A stretch of DNA of 64,000 nucleotides, from NCBI GenBank assembly GCA_019321725.1, contig CM033121.1:11284001-11348000 (forward strand), in the 5' to 3' direction. Positions 1 through 11,374 of this stretch are shown piece after piece; position 1 is the first letter of the stretch; each line of letters opens with the position of its first letter. The position numbers were made by a program, and so were the translations under genes. The notes beneath the pieces were generated by a model. The model made no database searches. It had not been told where the DNA came from and was given only the letters and a program-made list of their open reading frames with translations. Origin of the DNA: Paulownia fortunei. Taxonomy: Eukaryota > Streptophyta > Magnoliopsida > Lamiales > Paulowniaceae.

Positions 1-1673
1 TCCCAGTGTATCGGAGACCTACATTTTCTGCCATACAATGCTTCATAAGGAGCCATTCCAATGCTAGTCTGATAGCTGTTGTTGTACGAAAACTCCACCA
101 AAGGTAGGAATTTACTCCACTGACCTTGGAAGTCTAATACACAGGCTCTGAGCATATCCTCCAATGTTAGTATTGTTCGTTCAGATTGCCCATCCATTTG
201 AGGATGATATGCTGTACTGAATGATAATTGTGTTCCCAAAGTTTTGTGTAAACTCCTCCAAAAAGTAGACAAAAATCTTGAATCTCTATCAGAAACAATA
301 GACAATGGCACTCCATGAAGTCTGACAATCTCTTGAACATATAATTGGGCATAGCGATCCATGGAATAGGTAGAACATATAGGAAGGAAATGAGCAGACT
401 TGGTCAATCTGTCGATGATAACCCAAATAGCATCATGACCCTTAGTAGTCTTTGGCAAACCAGTTACGAAATCCATGGTGATCCTTTCCCATTTCCATTT
501 TGGAATAAGTAGAGGTTGCAAAGTCCCTGCGGGTCTTTGATGTTCGGCCTTTATCTGCTGACATGTTAGGCATTGCTCCACATGCTGGGCGATGTCCTTT
601 TTCATACTCGGCCACCAATAATGCGATTTCAAGTCTCTATACATCTTAGTAGCCCCTGGATGTACTGAATAAGGGGTTGAATGTGCCTCTTTTAAAATGT
701 CTTCCCGAATGTTATCAATATTCGGCACACAAAACCGCCCTCTAAATTGTAAAATATCATCCTGAGTCATCTTAAATTCAGTAGACTTCCCTGCAGCAAC
801 ATATTTTCTCATATTGATGAGATATTCATCATCTCGTTGTCCCTGTTTGATCCTATCAATTAGCGTAGGCTGAAGCGTCAGGGCTGCCAACTTTGCCTCT
901 ATTACTCCTATCTGTAAAATCACTATATTCATTTTCTGCAAATCATTCAGTTCCGATTTCTGAATTAAAGCCATAGCCATTGTACTTTGTGTGGATTTTC
1001 GGCTCAATGCATCAGCTATAATGTTGGCTTTACCTGGGTGGTAATTGATTACACAATCATAATCTTTTACCAGTTCCAGCCATCTCCGCTGCCGCATATT
1101 CAACTCTTTCTGTGTGAAGAAGTATTTGAGGCTCTTATGATCAGTATAGATCTCGCACCGTTCACCATATAAGTAGTGTCTCCATATTTTAAGTGCAAAT
1201 ACTACAGTAGCAAGTTCCAAGTCATACGTGGGGTAATTCTTTTCGTACTCTTTAAGTTGCCTGGATGCATACGCAATTACTTTGCCATTCTGTATCAGTA
1301 CACATCCTAATCCATTCTTCGACGCATCACTGTAAATTACGAATCCTCCCGTACCTGATGGAATTGAGAGAATAGGTGCTGAAGTCAGCCTCTTTTTCAG
1401 CTCCTGGAAACTTCGCTCACACATATCCGTCCATCTAAACATCACCCCTTTTCTGGTTAATTGTGTCAATGGCATTGCAATCTTGGAGAACCCCTCCACA
1501 AATCTTCGATAATATCCAGCTAAACCCAGAAAACTGCGCACCTCTGAAGGATTAGTAGGCTGCATCCAGTTGTTGATAGCTTCAACTTTACTTGGATCTA
1601 CTGATATTCCCGCTCCTGATATAACATGTCCCAAGAATACCACACGATCCAACCAGAATTCGCATTTCTTGAA
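1..1673 (-). pseudogene. pol: RNase H and integrase part of Tekay-like pol (open frame to window edge)
   Basis: After the stop at 1674-1676 the same frame stays open for about 557 codons to position 1. RNase H comes first, with its acidic residues in YSDAS (about 1340), DLELA (about 1230), TDHKS (about 1140) and ADALSR (about 1010). The integrase follows: the zinc-binding cysteines in CLTCQQ (about 570), then the catalytic triad as D in MDFVTGLP (codon starting at 476), D in VSDRD (about 300) and E in GQSERT (about 185). All three integrase residues and the four RNase H residues are present, so this part decayed less than gag. In life it would remove RNA from the hybrid and insert the DNA copy. 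The C-terminal part is cut by the window edge. Confidence 0.85.
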
Positions 1674-2890
1674 TTAGGCGTATAACTGCTTCACTTTCAG
1701 GACCTCTAGTACTTGTGTTAAATGTGCGGCATGCTCTTCTTTAGTTCTGGAGTAAACTAGAATGTCATCTATGAACACAATAACAAATTTATCCAGAAAA
1801 TCTTTAAACACTATGTTCATCAGATCCATGAATGCTGCTGGAGCGTTAGTCAATCCAAATGGCATTACCAAAAATTCATAGTGCACATATCTTGTACTAA
1901 ATGCCGTCTTGGGGATATCCTCTTCCTTTATTTTCAATTGATGGTACCCATAGCGTAAGTTAATCTTTGAAAATATTGCGGCACCCTGAAGTTGGTCGAA
2001 TAAATCATCGATTCTAGGTAATGGATACTTATTCTTAATTGTGACCCTATTCAACTCTCGATAATCGATGCACAGTCTCATGGTGCCATCCTTTTTACGT
2101 ACAAACAGAACTGGTACTCCCTAAGATGAAAAGCTCGGTCTGATGAATCCCTTGTCCAACAAGTCCTGTAATTGTACTTTTAATTCTTTCAACTCCAAGG
2201 GAGCCATTCTGTAGGGAGTTTTAGAAATTGGAGACGTTCCTGGTTGTATGTCAATAACAAACTCTATTTCACGATCTGGTGGCAGTCCCGGGAGATCATC
2301 TGGGAATACTTCAGTATATTCCCATACCACTGGTATTTCACTCAGAGTTGGTGGGTGTTGTTCCTCAATGTTCATGACACTCACCAAGTACCATTCGCAA
2401 CCATCATCGAGTAATCGTTGTGCCTTCACTGCTGAAATCATAGGAAATCTGAAATTCTTCATAATGTTGGCAAATGTGAAAGACTCTTTCCCAGAAAGTT
2501 GAAATGTCACCGTCTTTTCCTTATAGTTGATAGTAGCCTCATACTTTGACAACCAATCCATGCCCAAAATAACATCGTAATCATTCATATCCAGTACAAT
2601 CAAATCAGCATGTAATTCTCTACCTTCAACAAGTATAGCACAAGCTCTTAAAATCCGATCTGTTTGTCTAGCATCTCCAGAGGGAACTGTTACACTATAA
2701 CTGATTTCTGCTACATCTGGTATTCTACCCAGCCTCTTCACGTATTCAGTGGATGCAAATGAATGCGTAGCTCCAGAATCAAATAATACAAGTGTTGGAA
2801 CACTAGAAATATAAAGTGTACCTGTTACCACCGATGGATTTGCTTCTGCATCCGCCCTTGTCATGGTGAACACCTTGGCTGGTACATTCT
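1674..2890 (-). pseudogene. pol: Protease and reverse transcriptase part of Tekay-like pol, two stops and a lost catalytic Asp
   Basis: The aspartic protease motif LFDSGATHSF starts at about 2786. The RT region follows in the same frame, interrupted by TAG at 2121-2123, where related elements have Trp (RPS.SPWG context), and by TAA at 1674-1676 after KQLYA. RT motifs seen are [27 protein letters not shown] and the FIDD catalytic box at about 1775. The first catalytic aspartate is missing: the usual FSKIDL reads FSKINL (codon AAC at 1959-1961, GAC to AAC). The enzyme would be inactive even if read through both stops. Confidence 0.85.
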
Positions 2891-3951
2891 TTTGGATGGT
2901 CTGATTCTGTTTACCTGGGCAAAATTTAGCAATATGTCCCGGTATTCCACATCGAAAACACGTCCTGGTATCTATATAGCAGCCTCCAGTATGTCGATTA
3001 CCACATTTCTGACACATAGCTTCTGGTATTGGTGCTTTTCCTTGTTCGACCCGTGGCCTCTTATTTTGACCTTCTTGTTGTTGGCCTTGTTCTCCTTGAA
3101 ATTTAAATCCCGACTTCTGTATTTGGATTGGCTTCTGCATTTGGAATGGCCTCTTTTGCCCCATAGTCCATCTCTGTCCCTGCTGTCTGAACTGCTGTCG
3201 AGCCTCATGTGCACGAACGATTCTTAATTCAGCCTGTTCTGCCACCAACGCCCTCTCAGCCACCTGTGAAAATATCACCCCTTGAGTACCCGCCATATTC
3301 ACATCCCGGTATAACTCTGGCCTCAAACCCTCCAGAAATCTCTCTACTTTCAGTACTTCAGTGCTGACCATATGCGTAGCAAACCTGGACAATTGTTCAA
3401 ATTTACGAATATATTCCCACAAGTCATCGCTCCTTGTCGCAGTTGTATAAACTCGTTCATCTTCATCATGCGAACTGGAGCTGTGAAATATTTATTTCGG
3501 AATAACTCCTTGAATCTATCCAACTCATGGTAGTAATGTCCTCTATACTGTTAATCATGTCCCACCAATGGCCTGCACTACTGCGAAGCATAAAAGTAGC
3601 ACACATTACCCTCTCCTCTACTGGCACCCTGTTGTACTGGAACATGTTCTCCAGGGTCCTCAACCAGTCCTCTGCAGCAGTAGGATCAATAGCATCCTCA
3701 AATGTTGGGGGACCCAGTCTCCTAAATCGTTCTCCCACCATATATATATAGTCTGCCCGCTGTTGGTTTACCTCCACCCGTGGTTGCTCACCATTATCCC
3801 TCTACTGAATCAATTGTTGAATCTGTTCGGACTGTCGTTCAATCAATTCTGTTAACCAATTAATCATGGTATCTCAATCATTAATTGGGATGGGTGTCTC
3901 ATTCCTCTGTGCTCTGGCACCACCACTGCTCTCACCACGAGTTCTCACCAT
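2891..3951 (-). pseudogene. gag: Gag of Tekay-like element, two stops and two frameshifts
   Basis: The ATG at 3951 opens with MVRTRGESSGG, the usual start of this gag family. In-frame TGA (3874-3876) and TAG (3802-3804) break the N-terminus; both look like C-to-T changes of CGA and CAG. The capsid part contains GHWWD. Two losses of one G, near 3520 and 3417, shift the frame and restore the family match on the far side (KELFRNKYF, then EYIRKFEQLSRFA). A glutamine- and arginine-rich linker precedes two zinc-binding motifs, C-x2-C-x3-H-x3-C at about 3014 and the CCHC knuckle CFRCGIPGHIAKFC at about 2960, which bind the RNA genome in active relatives. Confidence 0.85.
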
Positions 3952-4106
3952 TTTGCAGCGCTGTTTATACAAGTTTGACAACATATGGCCAATATAATTC
4001 ATGAAATATGAAATGCAATATATGATAGCATAAAACTTACTGGCATGGCTGCGCTCTGCAAGTTTCAAAGGTTATGTACATGGACAGTCTACAGAGTCAA
4101 GACCTG

Positions 4107-4119
4107 GGCTTTGATACAA
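4107..4119 (-). other. Primer binding site of Tekay-like element
   Basis: Just inside the LTR end the minus strand reads TTGTATCAAAGCC, a decayed match to TGGTATCAGAGC, the initiator-Met tRNA complement used by many plant LTR elements. It lies two to three bases from the LTR end and about 160 bases before the gag ATG. Confidence 0.6.
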
Positions 4120-4122
4120 CTC

Positions 4123-6595
4123 TGTAACACCCCCATTCCTACACAACTATATATATTGTATAATATGACATGATAGAACCTGTGTGCATGCATGGAATAT
4201 TTTTTTTTTTGTAACATTTTAAGAAAAGCTAAATCACTTCTTACATACACAACCCTAATTAAAATAGAAGGATCAGTATTTATATAAAAACACAACAGCC
4301 ACAACGACCACAATATTTACATACTTATTTACAGTAAAGTTTTAAAAGAGAAATATAGTACCAATCTTTAAAAACATAATACACCAGACTCAAAATATAA
4401 CAAGCCAACAAAATAGCCCAACAGGTCGTCATCCATGTACACACTCCCTCAAACACCTGCAGGAGCTCCAACAGCCGACCAGCTAGCTAAAGATGCTTCA
4501 AGTATCATCGTACTCACCTACAATGCATAAACTATATGAGCTAACGCTCAGCAAGTAAATATTATGCATGTCAAAGAATAATCCACAATATCAAGTCATG
4601 CAACTCAAAATGCTATGCTCACAATGCAATTTTATGCATCAAAATAGTTCTCTCAAAATTATTTCTTTCTTGGGCCCCTAACCAATGCTACTATCTCATG
4701 CACTGGAAAAGAGCTCTGTATACCGCCATAATCCAATGGCCAATAATCATATAAGCATGCAAATCCATGCATACTGATACACATGCAAATTCATACACGC
4801 GAACCTGCAAATCCATGCATAACACCATGCAAATCCATGCATGCTTCGGTACACTAGTAGTGGTCAACAAAACATTTTCCTTTCTCTGAATCATGCTGTG
4901 CAATGCAAGATTTATCACAATGCTAGTATATGATGCATGCACGTGCTAATGACAATGCCCATGTATGTATGCTCAATGGAGAGCCCTCTACTATGCACAT
5001 ATGATTTATGATATTACATATAATTCACACATCTACTATGTCTATGCATTGTAGTTGCAAATGAATCTTTACTTACCTTTCACTTGGTTGGTGGCTTAGT
5101 CTAAATTTGTTTAGTATTCCTCTCCAACCTTAGATGTAAAATAGCCTGTAATATTACCCAACATCAAGCACCATTCCCAATTTGGCAAGTTGAAAGCACA
5201 AAATCTCATACTAGACCTTAAACACCAAGCTATAAGCTAACAATCAAGCTTTCACAAACTAGAACCCAATATAGCCCCTCAAATACCTCAATTTCTCATC
5301 TTAAATACATGCAAACATCATGTAATTGAAGTATTATAAATCTAATAGCATGTGCCTAATTGTTGACACTCAATAGCAACATGTCTAGGTTGAAACATGC
5401 TAAGTGATCAAATGTGGCAGATTCACATTTTCATATTTTCTTGCTGTCAAGTTTAGTTGCATGATAATTTTAACATCTCACTCCCAAATTTTTACCACAC
5501 TTAGATAACATGTATATAAATGTAACCATATCATATAATTGCTAAAAATCATGGATACAGCTTCCCAAGTTCAGCTCTCTTCACGACATACTGAAACAGA
5601 TTGTTTCCTACCTTGACAGTTTTGCACACTTCATGACATTAATGGTTTTGGCACCCTTAAGTATAATCAATCACTCCAAAATTTTCACCATACTTAGATA
5701 ACATATATAAGGAGACAAAAAGGTCATATTATTACCAAAAATAATGGATTTAGCTCCCCTAATTCAGTCTCCTTCACAGCACACCAAAACAGATTTTGCT
5801 ATTTTGGCAGTTTGAGTGTTTCTCCAATATCATTCTCTATTTCAATTTCCAACTGATAAAACTTCATTCCAATACTCTTAACTAATATATGGTTATGTAA
5901 ATGGTAATAATTATAGGTTTTATTCAACATACCATACACTTTTGAAGCCTAAAACACAAGAAAACAGTAAGATGACAGTTTCTGCACAAGTATTTCCTAT
6001 TAAGTGTTTGTCATCAAAAACCTTTCTTTGTGCACCAAAGTCTAACTAAAAACTTCCTAACACTTTTATAAGAGATATTTAAAGCTTAATAAACAATAAA
6101 ACCATTCATAATAATCTGAAAACCAAAGGCAAAACCGTAGATAAGTGTTACCTATGCAGATTTTGAGGTTAACTTGATGATTATCACTTCTCCTTTGCTT
6201 TTCTTGCTTTTATTTCAACTTGGAATCAATTTGGATCACTTGGAGACCTTAAGGTGTGTGTTTGGAAGATGAAAATGGCTGAAATGAGGGTCTGGTCGTT
6301 GCTTAAGGGTGAAGGGTTTGAGGTGTTAGCTTGAGATGTTAGCTTAAGCTTAATAAGAAAGCATGAGGTGGCAAGTAAATGGCAAATCTGATTTTCTCCC
6401 TTATCTTGCAGCCCTAATCTTGTATGTCTCATCTATTTTTATTTGGTTGCAACCTATCTTAATCACCATTCATTCCCATAGGTAATTCCTATGTCCGTTC
6501 ATTCGATCTCCTAACCGATTCGCATTCGATTCTTAAAGAATTATCTAGTTTGCATTTCTAAAATCATATGCACATAAGGGCCTTGTAATATGACA
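4123..6595 (-). repeat. 5' LTR of the Tekay-like element (about 2.47 kb)
   Basis: The gag-proximal end is firm: the minus strand ends GGGTGTTACA at 4123, directly before the primer site. The distal end is placed at 6595, where the minus strand starts TGTCATATTACAAGG, giving TG...CA ends. The target duplication cannot be checked because the other LTR is outside. The block TGCTGAGCGTTAGCTCA on the minus strand, about 400 bases from the LTR end, has a counterpart at the same distance from the end of the solo LTR at 41084-43385, so the two LTRs are related. No gene is seen in it. Confidence 0.65.
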
Positions 6596-6985
6596 CTTAA
6601 ATTATATTATATCATGTCCAATATCCCAAGTATGCTAATTTACAAATATATACTTTTGAAATAACTTGATCAAATCAAATTAAACCGTATAAGGTTACTA
6701 GTAACACTTTTAGCACTTCCAAAATTATAACCTATATATCCCATCTATATCTAATATTGATCCACCTCATTTTCTTCTTATTTCAATATAAAATCAACTA
6801 CTTAGATTAAGAAATTCAATAACTAATACCATGCAAGAGCTTCAGAATTAAGTTTAATATTCAAGAATGTCGTATAAAATGAAATAAATTATGCAATGTC
6901 AATAGAAATGCAAATAGCATATAAAATTAACATGTAATGCATGAATTATATTTGGCCATGTGAGTAGTAAGAGACTCGAGTATCA
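6596..6985. other. AT-rich stretch, nothing recognised
   Basis: Low-complexity AT-rich DNA between the Tekay-like LTR and the first polypurine-like tract of the next element. I see no reading frame or repeat worth naming. Confidence 0.5.
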
Positions 6986-8284
6986 CAAGTTTGGGGGCAT
7001 TTAGTTATATTATGTTTTATGGTATTTTTGTGAGTACTTAGTGTGAGTCTATGTTAATTTCTCGTGGGTACTTTAGGTGTTAGAAATGATGATTATGATG
7101 AAATATCTAAAACCAATGATGAGAATTTGATCGTGTTTATTTATAACTTTTGGAAATAGATGAATGCTATGCTTATGTATGTGCTTGACTCTTGTGGAAA
7201 TTTTTACCTTCCTTGTAATCCTCTGTCATATTGAGCACATAGCCTTGAACATTTAAATTTTCTGCTTGCTTAGAAGAAGTTCATGTGAACTCGATACTTT
7301 TTTTTATGATCTCATATAATTCTAGAACTTGTTTGATTGTCACTCGAGGCGAAATCCTAGGCTGCATAATATTAGGGAAGTGATTTAGGCCATTTTTGGA
7401 CCGTTTGTGCCTTTCAAGCCACCTTGTTTATGATGCATAATTCCTAATGTCCCCATTGAGCCTATGAGCCATCTTCCTTGTCACCTTACAAATCAACCTT
7501 AGCCAAAGAATTGAAACAAACTTTTTATCTTATATATTACCCCACACTTAGCTCATTACTATTCTAGTAACATCATTTTGAGCATTGGAAGTGGTTTAAA
7601 AAAAATGGCAAAGGGATGTGGCGATTTGTACAAAATTCCCAAAAAAAAATGTGTCAAGAAATATGAGAAAAGAGTGCAACACCCATTGTTCATAAAAAAA
7701 ATAAGTTTGGGGTGTGGCACATCAAAGGGAGTTTAATGAATAAAGTGGTGTGACAAATCAAAAGATGAAAGGTTCGTGAAGGTGTGAGACGAAAATGTGG
7801 TGGTGCTCATCAACAAGGTTCTAGAATAGTTGTGTGCTATGAGTAATTTGAGCTTCTATATTATCTTTTATCATACTATTATCTTAGCCACACATTACAA
7901 GCTTTCAAAATCCTAATGATCCTTGATGTTGTGTTAGTCTACATTAGTGGAGAGTAACATGAAATACAAGCATATAGAATTCAAAAATACCAAAATAAGA
8001 GATCAATAATTTTGTTGTAAGTTTGCATAAATCAATCCGGGTAATGAAACATTAAATATAAGAGGCTAGACACACACACACTCAAAGGATTTAAAGATAG
8101 GTGAATTTGACACTTGAGTTGAAATCATGCATTTTGATGATATTTAGATATTTCCTTAAGTTATAAATTTACAATGATTTATGAGGCCATGTAGTCAGTT
8201 GATTGTGATCATCGTTTGTTATTGTGCTTATTTTATTTATTTATTTTGCTCAAGGACTAGCAAAATATTAAGTTTGGGGGTATT
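6986..8284 (+). mobile_element. 3' non-coding tail of an Athila/Tat-type gypsy element with polypurine tract
   Basis: No coding remnant is visible. The stretch ends in a polypurine-type tract, AAGTTTGGGGGTATT (8270-8284), immediately before an LTR starting TGATGAGTGG, as expected for a 3' LTR primer in plant non-chromovirus gypsy elements. A second copy of the tract, ACAAGTTTGGGGGCATTT, sits at about 6987-7004. The sequence between resembles the long 3' spacers of Athila/Tat elements in composition. The 5' side of this element is missing. Assignment of everything before the tract is inference. Confidence 0.5.
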
Positions 8285-9572
8285 TGATGAGTGGAAATTA
8301 TACCCAATAATTGAGCACCATTTGCTTAACGTTTTAATTAGTTTTTGAGATTTTTATGATTTTTTTTATTGAGTTTAGCGTTTATTTTGTAGATTTGAAG
8401 ATAAAGAAAAAATGTAACTTGGATGCATGAAAAATCTACATTCATCTTACATTTTGTTAAAAAAAATAAAAAAAAATAATAATAAATTTTCGGCTGTGAA
8501 CAGTAGCTACAGTGCCTAGGCGCTGCAGCTACTGGAAAATGGATTTTTTTCCAGTGAAGGCAGCGCTTAGGTGCTGCTAGACGGATCTAAGGGGGTAAAA
8601 TGGACATTTTGCCCCTTTAGGGCATCCCAATCAGATTTTTAAGATCCCAAGAGCCTCCAAATGAAAGGAGGGGAGATTGGAGTTAGAGATAGAGAGAGAG
8701 GATTGTGGAAAAACAAGAACAAGACAAGAAGAAAGAGTTTTGGATAAATGAGAGAATTCTTCCAAGTTTGAAGAAAGACGTTTACAAGGGAAGAAAAACT
8801 CATTCTCTTTGAAGTTTGATTTTATTTTCATCTCTTCATTTGAATATGTGTATGAATATTGTTAAGATATTTTTTTTTTCATCATGAACTAATTTTCATT
8901 TATAGGGTTATCATGTAATCGAATTAGGATGTGTTGAATATTTTTATCAAGTTAATTCTTGATTTATCTATCAAGTTGAGTTTTCTACATTGTTCTTAAT
9001 GCTTTCAATTATTTGACCACTAATTGAATAATTTGCTAATCATATTGACCCGGGAGGTGATATATGTGTCTAATACTAGGTGTAGAGAACCATAAATTGC
9101 ATATGAGATAGGAATATACTTTCATTATTTGTGTAGTCTTGTTGGAGATCCATAGAACTAAATGAATTATTGATTGTTGTAATTCACATAGGAATATAGT
9201 GAGTTAGCAATTGATGGTATTTTCATTAGACCTTGAGAGAGGCTAATGGATAATTTAGGGATTCTCGACTATCACTTGAAAAATAAGTTGAAATTAATGA
9301 GATAGATTATTCAACTCAAACTAATTATGATGAAATCATAACCCTATGTCTTTATAATCATTGATATTTGTTTTTATTCGATTTTGCGCATCATTTTGTA
9401 GAGTAATTTAAATTCATTTGCATTAATTTTCACTCACTTTCGTTTGTTCAAATAAAATTAGAGTTGACAAAATTTTGGTATTTAGTAATTTAATAGTTCT
9501 CGTGGGAACGATAATCTACTCATCATTACTTGTAACGATAACGTGCACTTGCATTCATGAATTTTCGCAATA
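8285..9572 (+). repeat. 3' LTR of an Athila/Tat-type element (1.29 kb)
   Basis: It starts TGATGAGTGGAAATTATACC right after the polypurine tract and ends TTTTCGCAATA, a CA-to-TA change of the family end CGCAACA. The same LTR family occurs complete on the opposite strand at 58956-60520 and cut at 20021-20881. Shared blocks include the start, a segment near 8580-8620 (GGGTAAAATGGACATTTTGCC), and the end near GTGCACTTGCATTCATGAA. The flanking GTTTA (9573-9577) matches the unoccupied site at 44027-44031, which fixes this boundary. Short CTAGGCGCTGC-type repeats lie at about 8510-8580. Confidence 0.8.
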
Positions 9573-10239
9573 GTTTATTAGTAAAAAAAATTTATCTACG
9601 AAGGAAAAGGGTTGGCTACAATTAATTGTCAGTCAATTGCTTTGCCTTCAAAAGTCTGACCTCTTTAATTTGTATTTAATTATTTGCAGTTCCCTTGATC
9701 TTTTACTTTATTTTTTGGTTTATAAAATGAATTACAGCTAAATTACTTAATTGTTTCCCTTAATTTTCCAAATCCAATATTTAAATTTTTTGATTATTTT
9801 AGACCATAGTAAAGCAACATCTCTAAGGAATTTTATTACAATTTGGATCATGGAAGGTAAATTATTGTTTTTGCAGAAAATCTTATTGTTATGGCTTCAC
9901 GCATTTTCAAAATTAATTATTATTTACTTAATATTTTTTTAATAAACTCAAGTAATAGTCATAACTTAATAGCCTTAATCCATGATACTTATAATTCAGC
10001 CTGTTTCGAGTTGGCTAGCTCCAAACCAAGGATGAGAAATATAGTGACTAATTATATATAACATATGGTTTTCTTTTTTTGGTATGTTTCATTAATTTAG
10101 GTTTATTTGTATTGAATTTTCTCTTTAAATTTTAAATATATAGTCATTAGCTTCATTTCATAGTGCCTTTACTTGCACTCTATCTATCACTTTATGACAT
10201 ATGGCTTAATTCATCTTGTAATCATTATTTTATTTTATA
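9573..10239. other. Duplicated non-coding flank left of the Tat element
   Basis: AT-rich DNA, matched by 44027-44678 at a few percent divergence. The short open frame at 9751-9942 is conserved in the other copy only because the segment is duplicated. No domain, splice pattern or repeat is recognised. It is the pre-insertion target of the Tat element. Confidence 0.6.
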
Positions 10240-10244
10240 GCAAC
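10240..10244. repeat. Target site duplication GCAAC, left side (segment I)
   Basis: GCAAC stands directly before the LTR start TGTAATGCACCG and recurs at 14463-14467 directly after the other LTR end. Confidence 0.85.
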
Positions 10245-10938
10245 TGTAATGCACCGATTGAGGAAGGTGCATTCCAAGTATCAGTCCACTGCTTTGGCTC
10301 CTCTTTCCCGACTGGATCACCTGCAAAAAATGCCGATGTCATCGGGCGTAAGAACTCTGACGCTCAAGTCAGTGACAATTCTCTTGGAGAGGATGAAAAG
10401 CAGATAAATATGTGTATTTTAGATATATGAAAAGTGTAACATCTGATATGACATGCATTCTCTTATTTATAGATACTCAACAAGGGCAAAAGAGAGATTT
10501 CAAATCTCAATTTGTTATAACAGATTACTGCACGTGTATCCACAGTTTTTTATTTATCCTAGGAAGGTTCCTATTACTTTCTAACTGTAACCATTTTATC
10601 TTCATTTTTCTCGTGAACCTGCTGGACCTGGAGGTCGATAGCTTCACAATAATTGATAGAAGTCACCTAACAAGTCGTGCTACTCTCCTAGCCCATGTAC
10701 TGAGCTAACCTGTTCACCCAATTTCCATACCATAGCTGAGAATTTTCTGTCATCCTGACCTGACCTACTTCCAAATAGCTCACTCCCCATAACCCGAGCT
10801 ACGCAGGTCCGTCACGACCTATGCTGACCATCTTCTTTCTTATGATCCAAGCTGTGCGGGTCTGTCCCAACCTATGTCACACCAGCTTCTTACTTATGAT
10901 CTGAGATACGTAGGTTAGTCCCGACCTATACCACATCA
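10245..10938 (-). repeat. Tat element LTR, left copy (segment I; 3' LTR in element orientation)
   Basis: Plus-strand ends are TGTAATGCACCG and TACCACATCA, giving TG...CA. The purine-rich stretch on the minus strand just beyond (AGTAAGGGGAC) is the expected polypurine tract. Repeated CGACCTAT/GAGCTACGCAGGTC blocks fill the right third. It aligns with 44684-45369 with many substitutions. Confidence 0.8.
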
Positions 10939-11182
10939 GCTAGTCCCCTTACTCTGCCTGCCCTGCAACCTCTGCAAGATAGACAGAGTACGAAAATATC
11001 TTGATTATTAGGGCTGACGTGAGCCTCTTTTCAAATTCCACCCCTTAGGATTTTGTGCCCATTATTGAGACTTAAATGCCTTAGTCTTTTCAACTGACTA
11101 CCCTCATCTAGCCCTACATGTGTTCTTATCTTATCATCCATGTCTAGGGCTTCTTTTGCCTGTGCGAGTGCCGCCGCCTCCC
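10939..11182. other. Spacer between Tat LTR and the antisense promoter
   Basis: Contains the polypurine tract and the upstream region of the antisense gene. No reading frame. Confidence 0.5.
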
Positions 11183-11190
11183 TATAAAAA
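11183..11190 (+). promoter_or_regulatory. TATA box of the Tat antisense gene (segment I)
   Basis: TATAAAAA in a CCCTATAAAAAGGCC context, about 190 bases before the ATG at 11375, followed by a pyrimidine-rich leader (CTTCTCCTTCTTC) and a splice-donor-like AAGTAAGT near 11301. The other copy keeps it as CTATAAAATGG. This is an element-internal plus-strand promoter, separate from the LTR promoters. Confidence 0.6.
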
Positions 11191-11374
11191 GGCCTTCCTC
11201 CTTATTTTCTTCTCCTTCTTCTTTTCCATAATTTTTGCTCTCTAGCGATCCTCCTCTGTTATTCTTCTGACAACTCCCTTCTTCTCTCCCTTCAACAAGC
11301 TAAGTAAGTCTTCTGACTTTTGCTATTCATTTATTCCTCTATTTATCCTTCTACATACTTGGTTCATTTCTTTG

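Larger units (their letters stand above)
1..6595 (-). mobile_element. Ty3/gypsy Tekay/Del-like chromovirus, 5' part, truncated by window edge
   Basis: Read on the minus strand the order is LTR (6595 to 4123), primer binding site, gag, protease, reverse transcriptase, RNase H and integrase. The integrase runs off position 1, so the expected C-terminal chromodomain and the 3' LTR lie outside. The gag start, the paired zinc knuckles and the RT/RH/INT motifs fit the Tekay/Del chromovirus lineage. The element is dead: four stop codons and two single-base frameshifts were found in gag-pol. Lineage is inferred from recalled family motifs; a tree of the RT domain would settle it. Confidence 0.85.

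Noticed and set aside
167..352. 61-residue minus-strand frame as a separate gene
   Set aside because: It is a shifted reading across the Tekay integrase core.
3527..3855. Plus-strand frames of 74 and 95 residues
   Set aside because: Both are antisense shadows of Tekay gag.
9751..9942. 63-residue frame conserved at 44203-44394 as a possible small gene
   Set aside because: The conservation follows from the segment duplication; non-coding neighbours are equally similar, and no domain or start context supports it.
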